NCBI GenBank assembly: GCA_943737045.1
Contig: CALSFV010000006.1
Location: forward strand, 1,736,001 to 1,800,000
Direction: 5' to 3'
DNA: 64,000 nt
Origin: Parapristionchus giblindavisi
Taxonomy: Eukaryota; Nematoda; Chromadorea; Rhabditida; Diplogasteridae
In this document: in pieces, positions 44,277 through 53,352 of the stretch
Layout: every line of letters begins with the position of its first letter
Position numbering within the stretch: position 1 is the first letter of the stretch
Translations under genes and position numbers: made by a program
The notes under the pieces: model-generated
What the model was told of the DNA's origin: nothing
Database searches by the model: none
What the model saw: only the letters and a program-made list of their open reading frames with translations

Positions 44277-46883
44277 TGATTGACCGATATCGAATAAAGA
44301 TGTTTACGTGCTGTTGTGATTTTAATCTTTGATCTTCTCTCAGTACTGTATCGTATAATCATACTCTATTTGTGATGAAGACGAATATAATGGATTTAAT
44401 TATATATCTATTGTTTCAGACCGAGTCTTTCGAGAAGTATGAGGCCTTCACTCCTCATATTGATTGGTCTACAGCGATGTAAACTCCACAAGGTAATGCA
44501 GTGAATTTTTGATTGACCGATACCGAATAATGATGTTTTTGTGTTGTTGTGATTTTAATCTTAAATCTTCTCTCAGTACTGTATCGTATTATGATACTGT
44601 ATTTGTGATGGAGACGAAAATAACGGATTTAATTATATATCTATTGTTTCAGACCGAGTCTTTCGAGAAGTATGAGGCCTTCACGAATCATATTTATTGA
44701 TCTACAGCGATGTAAACTCCACAAGGTAATACAGTGAATTATTGATTGACCGATACCGAATAAAGATGTTTATGTGTTGTTGTGATCTTTGATCTTCTCT
44801 CAGTACTGTATCGTATAATGATACTGTATTTGTGATGAAGACGAAAATAATGGATTTAATTATATATCTATTGTTTCAGACCGAGTCTTTCGAGTAGTAT
44901 GAGGCCTTCGCTTCTCATATTGATTGGTCTACAGCGATGTAAACTCCACAAAGTAATACAGTGAATTATTGATTGACCGATACCGAATAAAGATGTTTTT
45001 TGTTGTTGTGATTTTAATCTTAAATCTTCTCTCAGTACTGTATCGTATTATTATACTGTATTTGTGATGAAGACGAAAATAACGGATTTAATTATATATC
45101 TATTGTTTCAGACCGAGTCTTTCGAGAAGTATGAGGCCTTCACGCATCATATTTATTGATCTACAGCGATGTAAACTCCACAAGGTAATACAGTGAATTA
45201 TTGATTGACCGATACCGAATAAAGATGTTTATGTGTTGTTGTGATCTTTGATCTTCTCTCAGTACTGTATCGTATAATGATACTCTGTTTGTGATGAAGA
45301 CGAATATAATGGATTTAATTATATATCTATTGTTTCAGACCGAGTCTTTCGAGAAGCATGAGGCCTTCACGCATCATATTTATTGATCTACAGCGATGTA
45401 AACTCCACAAGGTAATACAGTGAATTATTGATTGATCGATATCGAATAAAGATGTTTATGTGTTGTTGTGATCTTTGATCTTATCTCAGTATTATAGCGT
45501 ATAATGATACTCTATTTGTGATGAAGACGAATATAATGGATTTAATTATATATCTATAGTTTCAGACCGAGTCTTTCGAGAAGTATGAGGCCTTCACGCA
45601 TCATATTTATTGATCTACAGCGATGTAAACTCCACAAGGTAATACAGTGAATTATTGATTGATCGATATCGAATAAAGATGTTTATGTGTTGTTGTGATC
45701 TTTGATCTTCTCTCAGTACTGTATCGTATAATGATACTCTATTTGTGATGAAGACGAATATAATGGATTTAATTATATATCTATTGTTTCAGACCGAGTC
45801 TTTCGAGAAGCATGAGGCCTTCACTCCTCATATTGATTGGTCTACAGCGATGTAAACTCCACAAGTTAATACAGTGAATTTTTGATTGACCGATACCGAA
45901 TAAAGATGTTTTTGTGTTGTTGTGATTTTAATCTTAAATCTTCTCTCAGTAATGTATCGTATTATGATACTGTATTTGTGATGAAGACGAACATAATGGA
46001 TTTAATTATATATCAATTGTTTCAGACCGAGTCTTTCGAGAAGTATGAGGCCTTCGCTCCTCATATTGATTGGTCTACAGCGATGTAAACTCCACAAGGT
46101 AATACAGTGAATTATTGATTGACCGATACCGAATAAAGATGTTTTTGTGTTGTTGTGATTTTAATCTTAAATCTTCTCTCAGTACTGTATCGTATTATGA
46201 TACTGTATTTGTGATGAAGACGAACATAATGGATTTAATTATATATCAATTGTTTCAGACCGAGTCTTTCGAGAAGCATGAGGCCTTCACTCCTCATATT
46301 GATTGGTCTACAGCGATGTAAACTCCACAAGGTAATGCAGTGAATTATTGATTGACCGATATCGAATAAAGATGTTTACGTGTTGTTGTGATTTTAATCT
46401 TTGATCTTCTCTCAGTACTGTATCGTATTATGATACTCTATTTGTGATGAAGACGAAAATAACGGATTTAATTATATATCTATTGTTTCAGACCGAGTCT
46501 TTCGAGAAGTATGAGGCCTTCACGCATCATATTTATTGATCTACAGCGATGTAAACTCCACAAGGTAATACAGTGAATTATTGATTGATCGATATCGAAT
46601 AAAGATGTTTATGTGTTGTTGTGATCTTTGATCTTCTCTCAGTATTATATCGTATAATGATACTCTATTTGTGATGAAGACGAATATAATGGATTTAATT
46701 ATATATCTATAGTTTCAGACCGAGTCTTTCGAGAAGTATGAGGCCTTCACGCATCATATTTATTGATCTACAGCGATGTAAACTCCACAAGGTAATGCAG
46801 TGAATTATTGATTGACCGATATCGAATAAAGATGTTTACGTGCTGTTGTGATTTTAATCTTTGATCTTCTCTCAGTACTGTAT

Positions 46884-47568
46884 CACGGGTCTCCTGTAAA
46901 AGTGTAGCAAAATCGACCCTTCTTGCCACTAGGAAAAATTTTTTGTCTCCGATTTCGATGAAAGTCCTATGGTAGATGTGGTCGGGGGTCATGAGAAGGC
47001 CTAGCTACTTGATTGGGCCAAAATCGCAGATTATCGATTTTTTTGTGACCTACCACATAAACGATCATAACTCGGTCAATTTTGATCGGACAGTGAGCAT
47101 AGAGGTGTCATTCGAACCATATTTTAAAGCTCTACAAAAAAGCTCTTTATGAGCAGTTCGCTGCTAATTCATCTTTAGGGCGAAAAACGCGAAAAACACT
47201 TTTTCTTATCAAAAAAGTAAAATTTTCTCGAAAAATTTTTCTTGACCCCATCCATTTTATTGCAAAAATTATGTCTTCAAACCACGCCCAATATTACTAT
47301 CTAGCTCATTGCCCGTATCTCTTGGCCCCTAGGGTCGATTACTAGATAGCTCACGGACTTAGTCTATTTTTTATCAATTTCGGTTTTTTTATCGTATCTC
47401 ACTTCAAAGTTGTCCAATTACCTTTTCAAAAAAATAGAAATGATTCTCTCGAAAAGGAGATTGAAAAGTTTACTGTTCTCCAAATTCCTAGATCAAGCCA
47501 TTTTCGAGTTATCAAAGGAAAACTGCTCCAATTTCGATTTTTTACCGTTTTCACGCGTTGAACAGAGA
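46884..47568 (+). repeat. Left terminal inverted repeat of element copy 1
   Basis: This pairs with 48746-49420 in inverted orientation, nearly perfectly over about 675 bp. The main asymmetry is just inside the tip. After GTGTAGCAA the left arm has 14 bp (AATCGACCCTTCTT) before GCCACTAGG, while the right arm has 5 bp (CGCCT). Short frames that stay open here on both strands mirror each other in the two arms and are not genes. Two related motifs, ATCTAGCTCA and AGATAGCTCA, lie near 47301 and 47346. Confidence 0.9.
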
Positions 47569-47654
47569 CAATATTGCATTCGCACGATAGTAATAGTTTA
47601 ATTTTTTTTACTTTTCATGTATTGTATTTGTTCGTAAACTCCCCCTCCTCTTCT

Positions 47655-47662
47655 CTATTTAA
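47655..47662 (+). promoter_or_regulatory. Possible TATA-like element before the zinc-finger gene
   Basis: CTATTTAA lies just outside the left TIR, 10 bp upstream of the first ATG (47665) and about 80 bp upstream of the ATG chosen for the long frame. A pyrimidine-rich run precedes it. The position fits transcription of the long frame. This is the only promoter-like sequence I see in the core, and it is weak evidence. Confidence 0.2.
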
Positions 47663-47664
47663 CA

Positions 47665-47742
47665 ATGCGAGAGAAAGCAGTTATCTATTGGAACGAGTGC
47701 GCTTGTTTTTTTGGAGATTCAGAGGAATTGGAGATGGAATGA
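47665..47742 (+). CDS. 25-codon upstream ORF overlapping the zinc-finger start (ATGA overlap)
   Basis: The first ATG after the left TIR (context AACAATGCG) opens a 25-codon frame ending in TGA at 47740-47742. That TGA overlaps the ATG of the zinc-finger frame at 47739-47741, giving ATGA. The peptide contains CACFFGDSEELEME and matches nothing I know. The identical arrangement is kept in copy 2 (51599-51676), where the one nearby difference (47721 A, 51655 C) is synonymous in both overlapping frames. It could be a regulatory uORF, a chance ORF, or a sign that the true start differs. There is no evidence of translation. Confidence 0.25.
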   Translation: MREKAVIYWNECACFFGDSEELEME

Positions 47743-48668
47743 GAGTGAAGGGACTGAAAGGAATCGACAGTTCCATCCAATGGCATAGCCATGGAGGGAA
47801 GTTGTGGAGAGCTGGCCTGAGGGAGGAGGACGAGAAGAAGATCGTCAATGGAGAAGAGCCCCACTACTGGTTCTTCCCTACGAAGAAGGTCACCACTTCT
47901 GAGCCCGATAATGTCGATGATGAAATTGTGACTGGAAAGGCTCCCGCGCACGTCTCCGACTCTGACCCGAATCCGCTTTTCGTATGCAGTAAATGCTCGG
48001 CCACTTTCCTCCGTCACTGGAACCTCGAGCGACACTGGGATAGAGGAGAGCACAAGATCAGACCCGAGAGAGTGTCTATGATGGATTTCGCCCTTGGACT
48101 GTACAAGAGAATGCACGAGGAGGTTCAGCAAGGAGTCGGAATCGGTCCCCTATCGGAATCGTTCAAGGAATACGAGCAAGCGCCAAAGCATCCGCGACCC
48201 ATAGGATGGGCACTTCGCATTCGGAAGAAGAGTGCACCCTACGACCCCGTTGCCAAGCAGATGGTGGTGGATCTCTTCGAGGAGTTCTACGCTGCCAGAA
48301 ACAAGCTGAGAGCAGAAGAAGTCGAGAAGAGAATGAAGGCCAGAACGGATATCAAGCCAGCAAACAGGATGTCCCACGATCAGATGAAGAACTGCATTCG
48401 GACTCTTCTCGCTAAGAAGAAGGGGGAAGCTGTGAAGAAGGGCAAGTCGAGAACTCGGAGAGACGCGGCACTGGCATTGGATTTCATCAAAGACTGGGAG
48501 GAGGAATGCGATGAAGAGGGAGGAGGGATTGAGGACGAAGTACAAGTGCACGAGAATGATCTGACCGTCTCCTCGGATGCGATCTATGATTGGATGCATT
48601 CAGAGATGAAGACTTTGTTCTCGGACGACGCCCCGGACTTATCAACTACCCTCCTATTTGACCAGTGA
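47739..48668 (+). CDS. C2H2 zinc-finger protein encoded by the TIR element (309 aa)
   Basis: The function is unknown; it is a likely DNA-binding accessory protein of the element or a captured host gene. From the first in-frame ATG the protein is 309 residues. The frame is open further upstream to about 47574 but without another ATG. One classical finger lies at residues 83-105 with spacing C-x2-C-x12-H-x5-H (CSKCSATFL...HWDRGEH). A mostly helical, charged region follows (about 145-225). Next come a basic NLS-like patch (about 226-241, KKGKSRTRR) and an acidic segment (about 252-268, DWEEECDEEGGGIEDE). No DDE/D, RNase-H-like or other transposase signature is visible. The gene is intronless and clearly more GC-rich than the TIRs and satellite. 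It lies between the two TIRs in sense with the + strand. It differs from copy 2 at K206M and M216I. The frame is real with high probability; the start and role are uncertain. Confidence 0.75.
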   Translation: MRVKGLKGIDSSIQWHSHGGKLWRAGLREEDEKKIVNGEEPHYWFFPTKKVTTSEPDNVDDEIVTGKAPAHVSDSDPNPLFVCSKCSATFLRHWNLERHWDRGEHKIRPERVSMMDFALGLYKRMHEEVQQGVGIGPLSESFKEYEQAPKHPRPIGWALRIRKKSAPYDPVAKQMVVDLFEEFYAARNKLRAEEVEKRMKARTDIKPANRMSHDQMKNCIRTLLAKKKGEAVKKGKSRTRRDAALALDFIKDWEEECDEEGGGIEDEVQVHENDLTVSSDAIYDWMHSEMKTLFSDDAPDLSTTLLFDQ

Positions 48669-48716
48669 TGACATGTGCACAATGTTTGCTCAATTATATT
48701 GCAATTTCTATTATGA

Positions 48717-48722
48717 ATTAAA
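48717..48722 (+). terminator. Candidate poly(A) signal of the zinc-finger gene
   Basis: ATTAAA, the common variant signal, lies about 50 bp after the stop codon and just before the right TIR begins, followed by a T-rich stretch. No AATAAA occurs between the stop and the TIR. The same hexamer is present in copy 2 at 52651-52656. Confidence 0.3.
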
Positions 48723-48745
48723 CTTATTTGTCGAATTGATAGCAT

Positions 48746-49420
48746 TCTCTGTTCAACGCGTGAAAACGGTAAAAAATCGAAATTGGAGCAGTTTTCCTTT
48801 GATAACTCGAAAATGGCTTGATCTAGGAATTTAGAGAACAGTAAACTTTTCAATCTCCTTTTCGAGAGAATCATTTCTATTTTTTTGAAAAGGTAATTGG
48901 ACAACTTTGAAGTGAGATACGATAAAAAAACCGAAATTGATAAAAATAGACTAAGTCCGTGAGCTATCTAGTAATCGACCCTAGGGGCCAAGAGATACGG
49001 GCAATGAGCTAGATAGTAATATTGGGCGTGGTTTGAAGACATAATTTTTGCAATAAAATGGATGGGGTCAAGAAAAATTTTTCGAGAAAATTTTACTTTT
49101 TTGATAAGAAAAAGTGTTTTTCGCGTTTTTCGCCCTAAAGATGAATTAGCAGCGAACTGCTCATAAAGAGCTTTTTTGTAGAGCTTTAAAATATGGTTCG
49201 AATGACACCTCTATGCTCACTGTCCGATCAAAATTGACCGAGTTATGATCGTTTATGTGGTAGGTCACAAAAAAATCGATAATCTGCGATTTTGGCCCAA
49301 TCAAGTAGCTAGGCCTTCTCATGACCCCCGACCACATCTACCATAGGACTTTCATCGAAATCGGAGACAAAAATTTTTTCCTAGTGGCAGGCGTTGCTAC
49401 ACTTTTACAGGAGACCCGTG
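48746..49420 (-). repeat. Right terminal inverted repeat of element copy 1
   Basis: Reverse complement of 46884-47568. The inner end of the shared sequence is AACAGAGA (left) and TCTCTGTT (right). The zinc-finger frame ends 77 bp before this arm, so the coding core is not part of the TIR. Confidence 0.9.
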
Positions 49421-50817
49421 GTATCGTATAATCATACTCTATTTGTGATGAAGACGAATATAATGGATTTAATTATATATCTATTGTTTCAGACCGAGTC
49501 TTTCGAGAAGTATGAGGCCTTCACTCCTCATATTGATTGGTCTACAGCGATGTAAACTCCACAAGGTAATGCAGTGAATTTTTGATTGACCGATACCGAA
49601 TAAAGATGTTTTTGTTGTTGTTGTGATTTTAATCTTAAATCTTCTCTCAGTACTGTATCGTATTATGATACTGTATTTGTGATGAAGACGAATATAATGG
49701 ATTTAATTATATATCTATTGTTTCAGACCGAGTCTTTCGAGAAGCATGAGGCCTTCACTCCTCATATTGATTGGTCTACAGCGATGTAAACTCCACAAGG
49801 TAATACAGTGAATTTTTGATTGACCGATACCGAATAAAGATGTTTTTGTGTTGTTGTGATTTTAATCTTAAATCTTCTCTCAGTAATGTATCGTATTATG
49901 ATACTGTATTTGTGATGAAGACGAACATAATGGATTTAATTATATATCAATTGTTTCAGACCGAGTCTTTCGAGAAGTATGAGGCCTTCGCTCCTCATAT
50001 TGATTGGTCTACAGCGATGTAAACTCCACAAGGTAATACAGTGAATTATTGATTGACCGATACCGAATAAAGATGTTTTTGTGTTGTTGTGATTTTAATC
50101 TTAAATCTTCTCTCAGTACTGTATCGTATTATGATACTGTATTTGTGATGAAGACGAACATAATGGATTTAATTATATATCAATTGTTTCAGACCGAGTC
50201 TTTCGAGAAGCATGAGGCCTTCACTCCTCATATTGATTGGTCTACAGCGATGTAAACTCCACAAGGTAATGCAGTGAATTATTGATTGACCGATATCGAA
50301 TAAAGATGTTTACGTGTTGTTGTGATTTTAATCTTTGATCTTCTCTCAGTACTGTATCGTATTATGATACTCTATTTGTGATGAAGACGAAAATAACGGA
50401 TTTAATTATATATCTATTGTTTCAGACCGAGTCTTTCGAGAAGTATGAGGCCTTCACGCATCATATTTATTGATCTACAGCGATGTAAACTCCACAAGGT
50501 AATACAGTGAATTATTGATTGATCGATATCGAATAAAGATGTTTATGTGTTGTTGTGATCTTTGATCTTCTCTCAGTATTATATCGTATAATGATACTCT
50601 ATTTGTGATGAAGACGAATATAATGGATTTAATTATATATCTATAGTTTCAGACCGAGTCTTTCGAGAAGTATGAGGCCTTCACGCATCATATTTATTGA
50701 TCTACAGCGATGTAAACTCCACAAGGTAATGCAGTGAATTATTGATTGACCGATATCGAATAAAGATGTTTACGTGCTGTTGTGATTTTAATCTTTGATC
50801 TTCTCTCAGTACTGTAT
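49421..50817 (+). repeat. Satellite segment between the two element copies
   Basis: About six monomers in the same orientation as the main array. The segment starts with the GTAT target-site duplication and the CGTATAATCATACTC variant that completes the monomer split by copy 1. From about 49670 it repeats the left flank of copy 1 (45.74-46.88 kb). A slipped monomer with TTTTTGTTGTTGTTGTG lies near 49610. Confidence 0.95.
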
Positions 50818-51598
50818 CACGGGTCTCCTGTAAAAGTGTAGCAAAATCGACCCTTCTTGCCACTAGGAAAAATTTTTTGTCTCCGATTTCGATGAAAGTC
50901 CTATGGTAGATGTGGTCGGGGGTCATGAGAAGGCCTAGCTACTTGATTGGGCCAAAATCGCAGATTATCGATTTTTTTGTGACCTACCACATAAACGATC
51001 ATAACTCGGTCAATTTTGATCGGACAGTGAGCATAGAGGTGTCATTCGAACCATATTTTAAAGCTCTACAAAAAAGCTCTTTATGAGCAGTTCGCTGCTA
51101 ATTCATCTTTAGGGCGAAAAACGCGAAAAACACTTTTTCTTATCAAAAAAGTAAAATTTTCTCGAAAAATTTTTCTTGACCCCATCCATTTTATTGCAAA
51201 AATTATGTCTTCAAACCACGCCCAATATTACTATCTAGCTCATTGCCCGTATCTCTTGGCCCCTAGGGTCGATTACTAGATAGCTCACGGACTTAGTCTA
51301 TTTTTTATCAATTTCGGTTTTTTTATCGTATCTCACTTCAAAGTTGTCCAATTACCTTTTCAAAAAAATAGAAATGATTCTCTCGAAAAGGAGATTGAAA
51401 AGTTTACTGTTCTCCAAATTCCTAGATCAAGCCATTTTCGAGTTATCAAAGGAAAACTGCTCCAATTTCGATTTTTTACCGTTTTCACGCGTTGAACAGA
51501 GACAATATTGCATTCGCACGATAGTAATAGTTTAATTTTTTTTACTTTTCATGTATTGTATTTGTTCGTAAACTCCCCCTCCTCTTCTCTATTTAACA

Positions 51599-51676
51599 AT
51601 GCGAGAGAAAGCAGTTATCTATTGGAACGAGTGCGCTTGTTTTTTTGGAGATTCCGAGGAATTGGAGATGGAATGA
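51599..51676 (+). CDS. Upstream ORF of element copy 2
   Basis: Same 25-codon frame as in copy 1, with its TGA overlapping the zinc-finger ATG (ATGA). A single A-to-C difference is silent here. It is not independent evidence of function, because the copy is a recent duplication. Confidence 0.2.
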   Translation: MREKAVIYWNECACFFGDSEELEME

Positions 51677-52602
51677 GAGTGAAGGGACTGAAAGGAATCG
51701 ACAGTTCCATCCAATGGCATAGCCATGGAGGGAAGTTGTGGAGAGCTGGCCTGAGGGAGGAGGACGAGAAGAAGATCGTCAATGGAGAAGAGCCCCACTA
51801 CTGGTTCTTCCCTACGAAGAAGGTCACCACTTCTGAGCCCGATAATGTCGATGATGAAATTGTGACTGGAAAGGCTCCCGCGCACGTCTCCGACTCTGAC
51901 CCGAATCCGCTTTTCGTATGCAGTAAATGCTCGGCCACTTTCCTCCGTCACTGGAACCTCGAGCGACACTGGGATAGAGGAGAGCACAAGATCAGACCCG
52001 AGAGAGTGTCTATGATGGATTTCGCCCTTGGACTGTACAAGAGAATGCACGAGGAGGTTCAGCAAGGAGTCGGAATCGGTCCCCTATCGGAATCGTTCAA
52101 GGAATACGAGCAAGCGCCAAAGCATCCGCGACCCATAGGATGGGCACTTCGCATTCGGAAGAAGAGTGCACCCTACGACCCCGTTGCCAAGCAGATGGTG
52201 GTGGATCTCTTCGAGGAGTTCTACGCTGCCAGAAACAAGCTGAGAGCAGAAGAAGTCGAGAAGAGAATGAAGGCCAGAACGGATATCATGCCAGCAAACA
52301 GGATGTCCCACGATCAGATCAAGAACTGCATTCGGACTCTTCTCGCTAAGAAGAAGGGGGAAGCTGTGAAGAAGGGCAAGTCGAGAACTCGGAGAGACGC
52401 GGCACTGGCATTGGATTTCATCAAAGACTGGGAGGAGGAATGCGATGAAGAGGGAGGAGGGATTGAGGACGAAGTACAAGTGCACGAGAATGATCTGACC
52501 GTCTCCTCGGATGCGATCTATGATTGGATGCATTCAGAGATGAAGACTTTGTTCTCGGACGACGCCCCGGACTTATCAACTACCCTCCTATTTGACCAGT
52601 GA
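51673..52602 (+). CDS. C2H2 zinc-finger protein of element copy 2 (309 aa)
   Basis: This is the same protein as in copy 1, with the finger at residues 83-105, the basic patch and the acidic tail intact. It has Met at residue 206 and Ile at 216. The older copy 3 on the other strand also encodes the TDIMPANRM and HDQI versions, so copy 2 keeps the ancestral residues and copy 1 (Lys206, Met216) carries new changes. No transposase motif is seen. A candidate ATTAAA signal follows at 52651-52656. Function unknown. Confidence 0.75.
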   Translation: MRVKGLKGIDSSIQWHSHGGKLWRAGLREEDEKKIVNGEEPHYWFFPTKKVTTSEPDNVDDEIVTGKAPAHVSDSDPNPLFVCSKCSATFLRHWNLERHWDRGEHKIRPERVSMMDFALGLYKRMHEEVQQGVGIGPLSESFKEYEQAPKHPRPIGWALRIRKKSAPYDPVAKQMVVDLFEEFYAARNKLRAEEVEKRMKARTDIMPANRMSHDQIKNCIRTLLAKKKGEAVKKGKSRTRRDAALALDFIKDWEEECDEEGGGIEDEVQVHENDLTVSSDAIYDWMHSEMKTLFSDDAPDLSTTLLFDQ

Positions 52603-53352
52603 TGACATGTGCACAATGTTTGCTCAATTATATTGCAATTTCTATTATGAATTAAACTTATTTGTCGAATTGATAGCATTCTCTGTTCAACGCGTGAAAA
52701 CGGTAAAAAATCGAAATTGGAGCAGTTTTCCTTTGATAACTCGAAAATGGCTTGATCTAGGAATTTGGAGAACAGTAAACTTTTCAATCTCCTTTTCGAG
52801 AGAATCATTTCTATTTTTTTGAAAAGGTAATTGGACAACTTTGAAGTGAGATACGATAAAAAAACCGAAATTGATAAAAATAGACTGTCCGTGAGCTATC
52901 TAGTAATCGACCCTAGGGGCCAAGAGATACGGGCAATGAGCTAGATAGTAATATTGGGCGTGGTTTGAATACATAATTTTTGCAATAAAATGGATGGGGT
53001 CAAGAAAAATTTTTCGAGAAAATTTTACTTTTTTGATAAGAAAAAGTGTTTTTCGCGTTTTTCGCCCTAAAGATGAATTAGCAGCGAACTGCTCATAAAG
53101 AGCTTTTTTGTAGAGCTTTAAAATATGGTTCGAATGACACCTCTATGCTCACTGTCCGATCAAAATTGACCGAGTTATGATCGTTTATGTGGTAGGTCAC
53201 AAAAAAATCGATAATCTGCGATTTTGGCCCAATCAAGTAGCTAGGCCTTCTCATGACCCCCGACCACATCTACCATAGGACTTTCATCGAAATCGGAGAC
53301 AAAAAATTTTTCCTAGTGGCAGGCGTTGCTACACTTTTACAGGAGACCCGTG

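Larger units (their letters stand above)
1..46883 (+). repeat. Tandem satellite array, 233-bp monomer, about 200 copies
   Basis: The whole interval is head-to-tail copies of one AT-rich monomer, all in the same orientation, with no other sequence between them. The basic length is 233 bp, for example between equivalent points at 9261 and 9494. A 227-bp form lacks 6 bp in the stretch before CTTTGATCTT. A 230-bp form lacks 3 bp in the CACGCATCAT stretch. A rarer form carries an extra CTTTGAT slippage unit (near 19535, 21617, 22317, 31820 and 32520). Each monomer holds a fairly GC-balanced 73-bp part and an AT-rich 160-bp part. The array continues past the left edge of the window. Monomer variants are not randomly mixed but fall into nested higher-order repeats, listed separately. 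I see no other gene inside the array. Confidence 0.97.
46884..49420 (+). mobile_element. TIR DNA transposon carrying a zinc-finger gene, copy 1 (2537 bp)
   Basis: The element starts CACGGGTCTCCTGTAAAAGT and ends with the exact reverse complement. It has long TIRs (about 685 and 675 bp) around a 1.2-kb core with one gene. It interrupts a satellite monomer and is flanked by the direct repeat GTAT (46880-46883 and 49421-49424). An unoccupied version of the same variant monomer exists at 44348-44351, which proves the insertion and the 4-bp TSD. No DDE-type transposase or other transposition protein is recognisable, so it is probably mobilised in trans. CAC termini with a 4-bp TSD recall the Chapaev branch of the CMC superfamily, but I cannot assign it from termini alone. 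Confidence 0.92.
45740..49670 (+). repeat. 3934-bp tandem segmental duplication carrying the transposon, first copy
   Basis: From about 45740 the satellite, the whole element 46884-49420 and the following satellite are repeated about 3934 bp downstream (about 49670-53352). The match covers identical satellite monomers at 45882/49816 and 46115/50049 and the zinc-finger gene at 47739/51673. The offset falls to 3932 after a 2-bp deletion near 52884 in the second copy. The start point lies inside a monomer, as expected for unequal exchange. One left-flank difference is ACAAGTTAAT near 45863 against ACAAGGTAAT near 49797. Confidence 0.85.
50818..53352 (+). mobile_element. TIR DNA transposon carrying a zinc-finger gene, copy 2 (2535 bp)
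   Basis: This is a near-perfect copy of 46884-49420 with the same tips. It arose by duplication of the region, not by a new insertion: its left flank is the same monomer as that of copy 1, up to the GTAT at 50814-50817. The right flank has no GTAT but begins ATATTCGTCTTCATC, satellite in reverse orientation. One TSD is therefore missing, and a rearrangement breakpoint coincides exactly with the element's tip. Differences from copy 1 are few: a 2-bp deletion near 52884, two missense changes in the gene, and scattered TIR substitutions. TIRs are about 50818-51502 and 52680-53352. Confidence 0.9.

Noticed and set aside
1..46883. CRISPR-like array
   Set aside because: The repeats are 227-233 bp, directly adjacent and lack unique spacers. 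The sequence is eukaryotic.
46768..46992. Minus-strand frame of 74 codons crossing the left tip of copy 1 (also 50702-50926)
   Set aside because: It spans the satellite-transposon junction and lacks a proper start. It is repeated only because the region is duplicated.
47410..47601. Open frames in the TIRs (also 48584-48904, 51344-51535, 52518-52838, 57586-57867, 59680-59961)
   Set aside because: Mirror images in both arms caused by low stop density in the inverted repeat. No ATG and no coding character.
47574..47738. N-terminal extension of the zinc-finger frame by 55 codons
   Set aside because: The upstream part has no ATG, is AT-rich, contains the TATA-like region and would read hydrophobic low-complexity residues.
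47685..48599. Long minus-strand frames opposite the zinc-finger gene (and the same in copy 2)
   Set aside because: Shadows of the GC-rich sense gene. The sense frame has the zinc finger and a better composition.
50814..50817. Copy 2 as an independent transposition event
   Set aside because: Its left flank is the same monomer and position as that of copy 1, and the right-hand GTAT is missing. Duplication explains it better.
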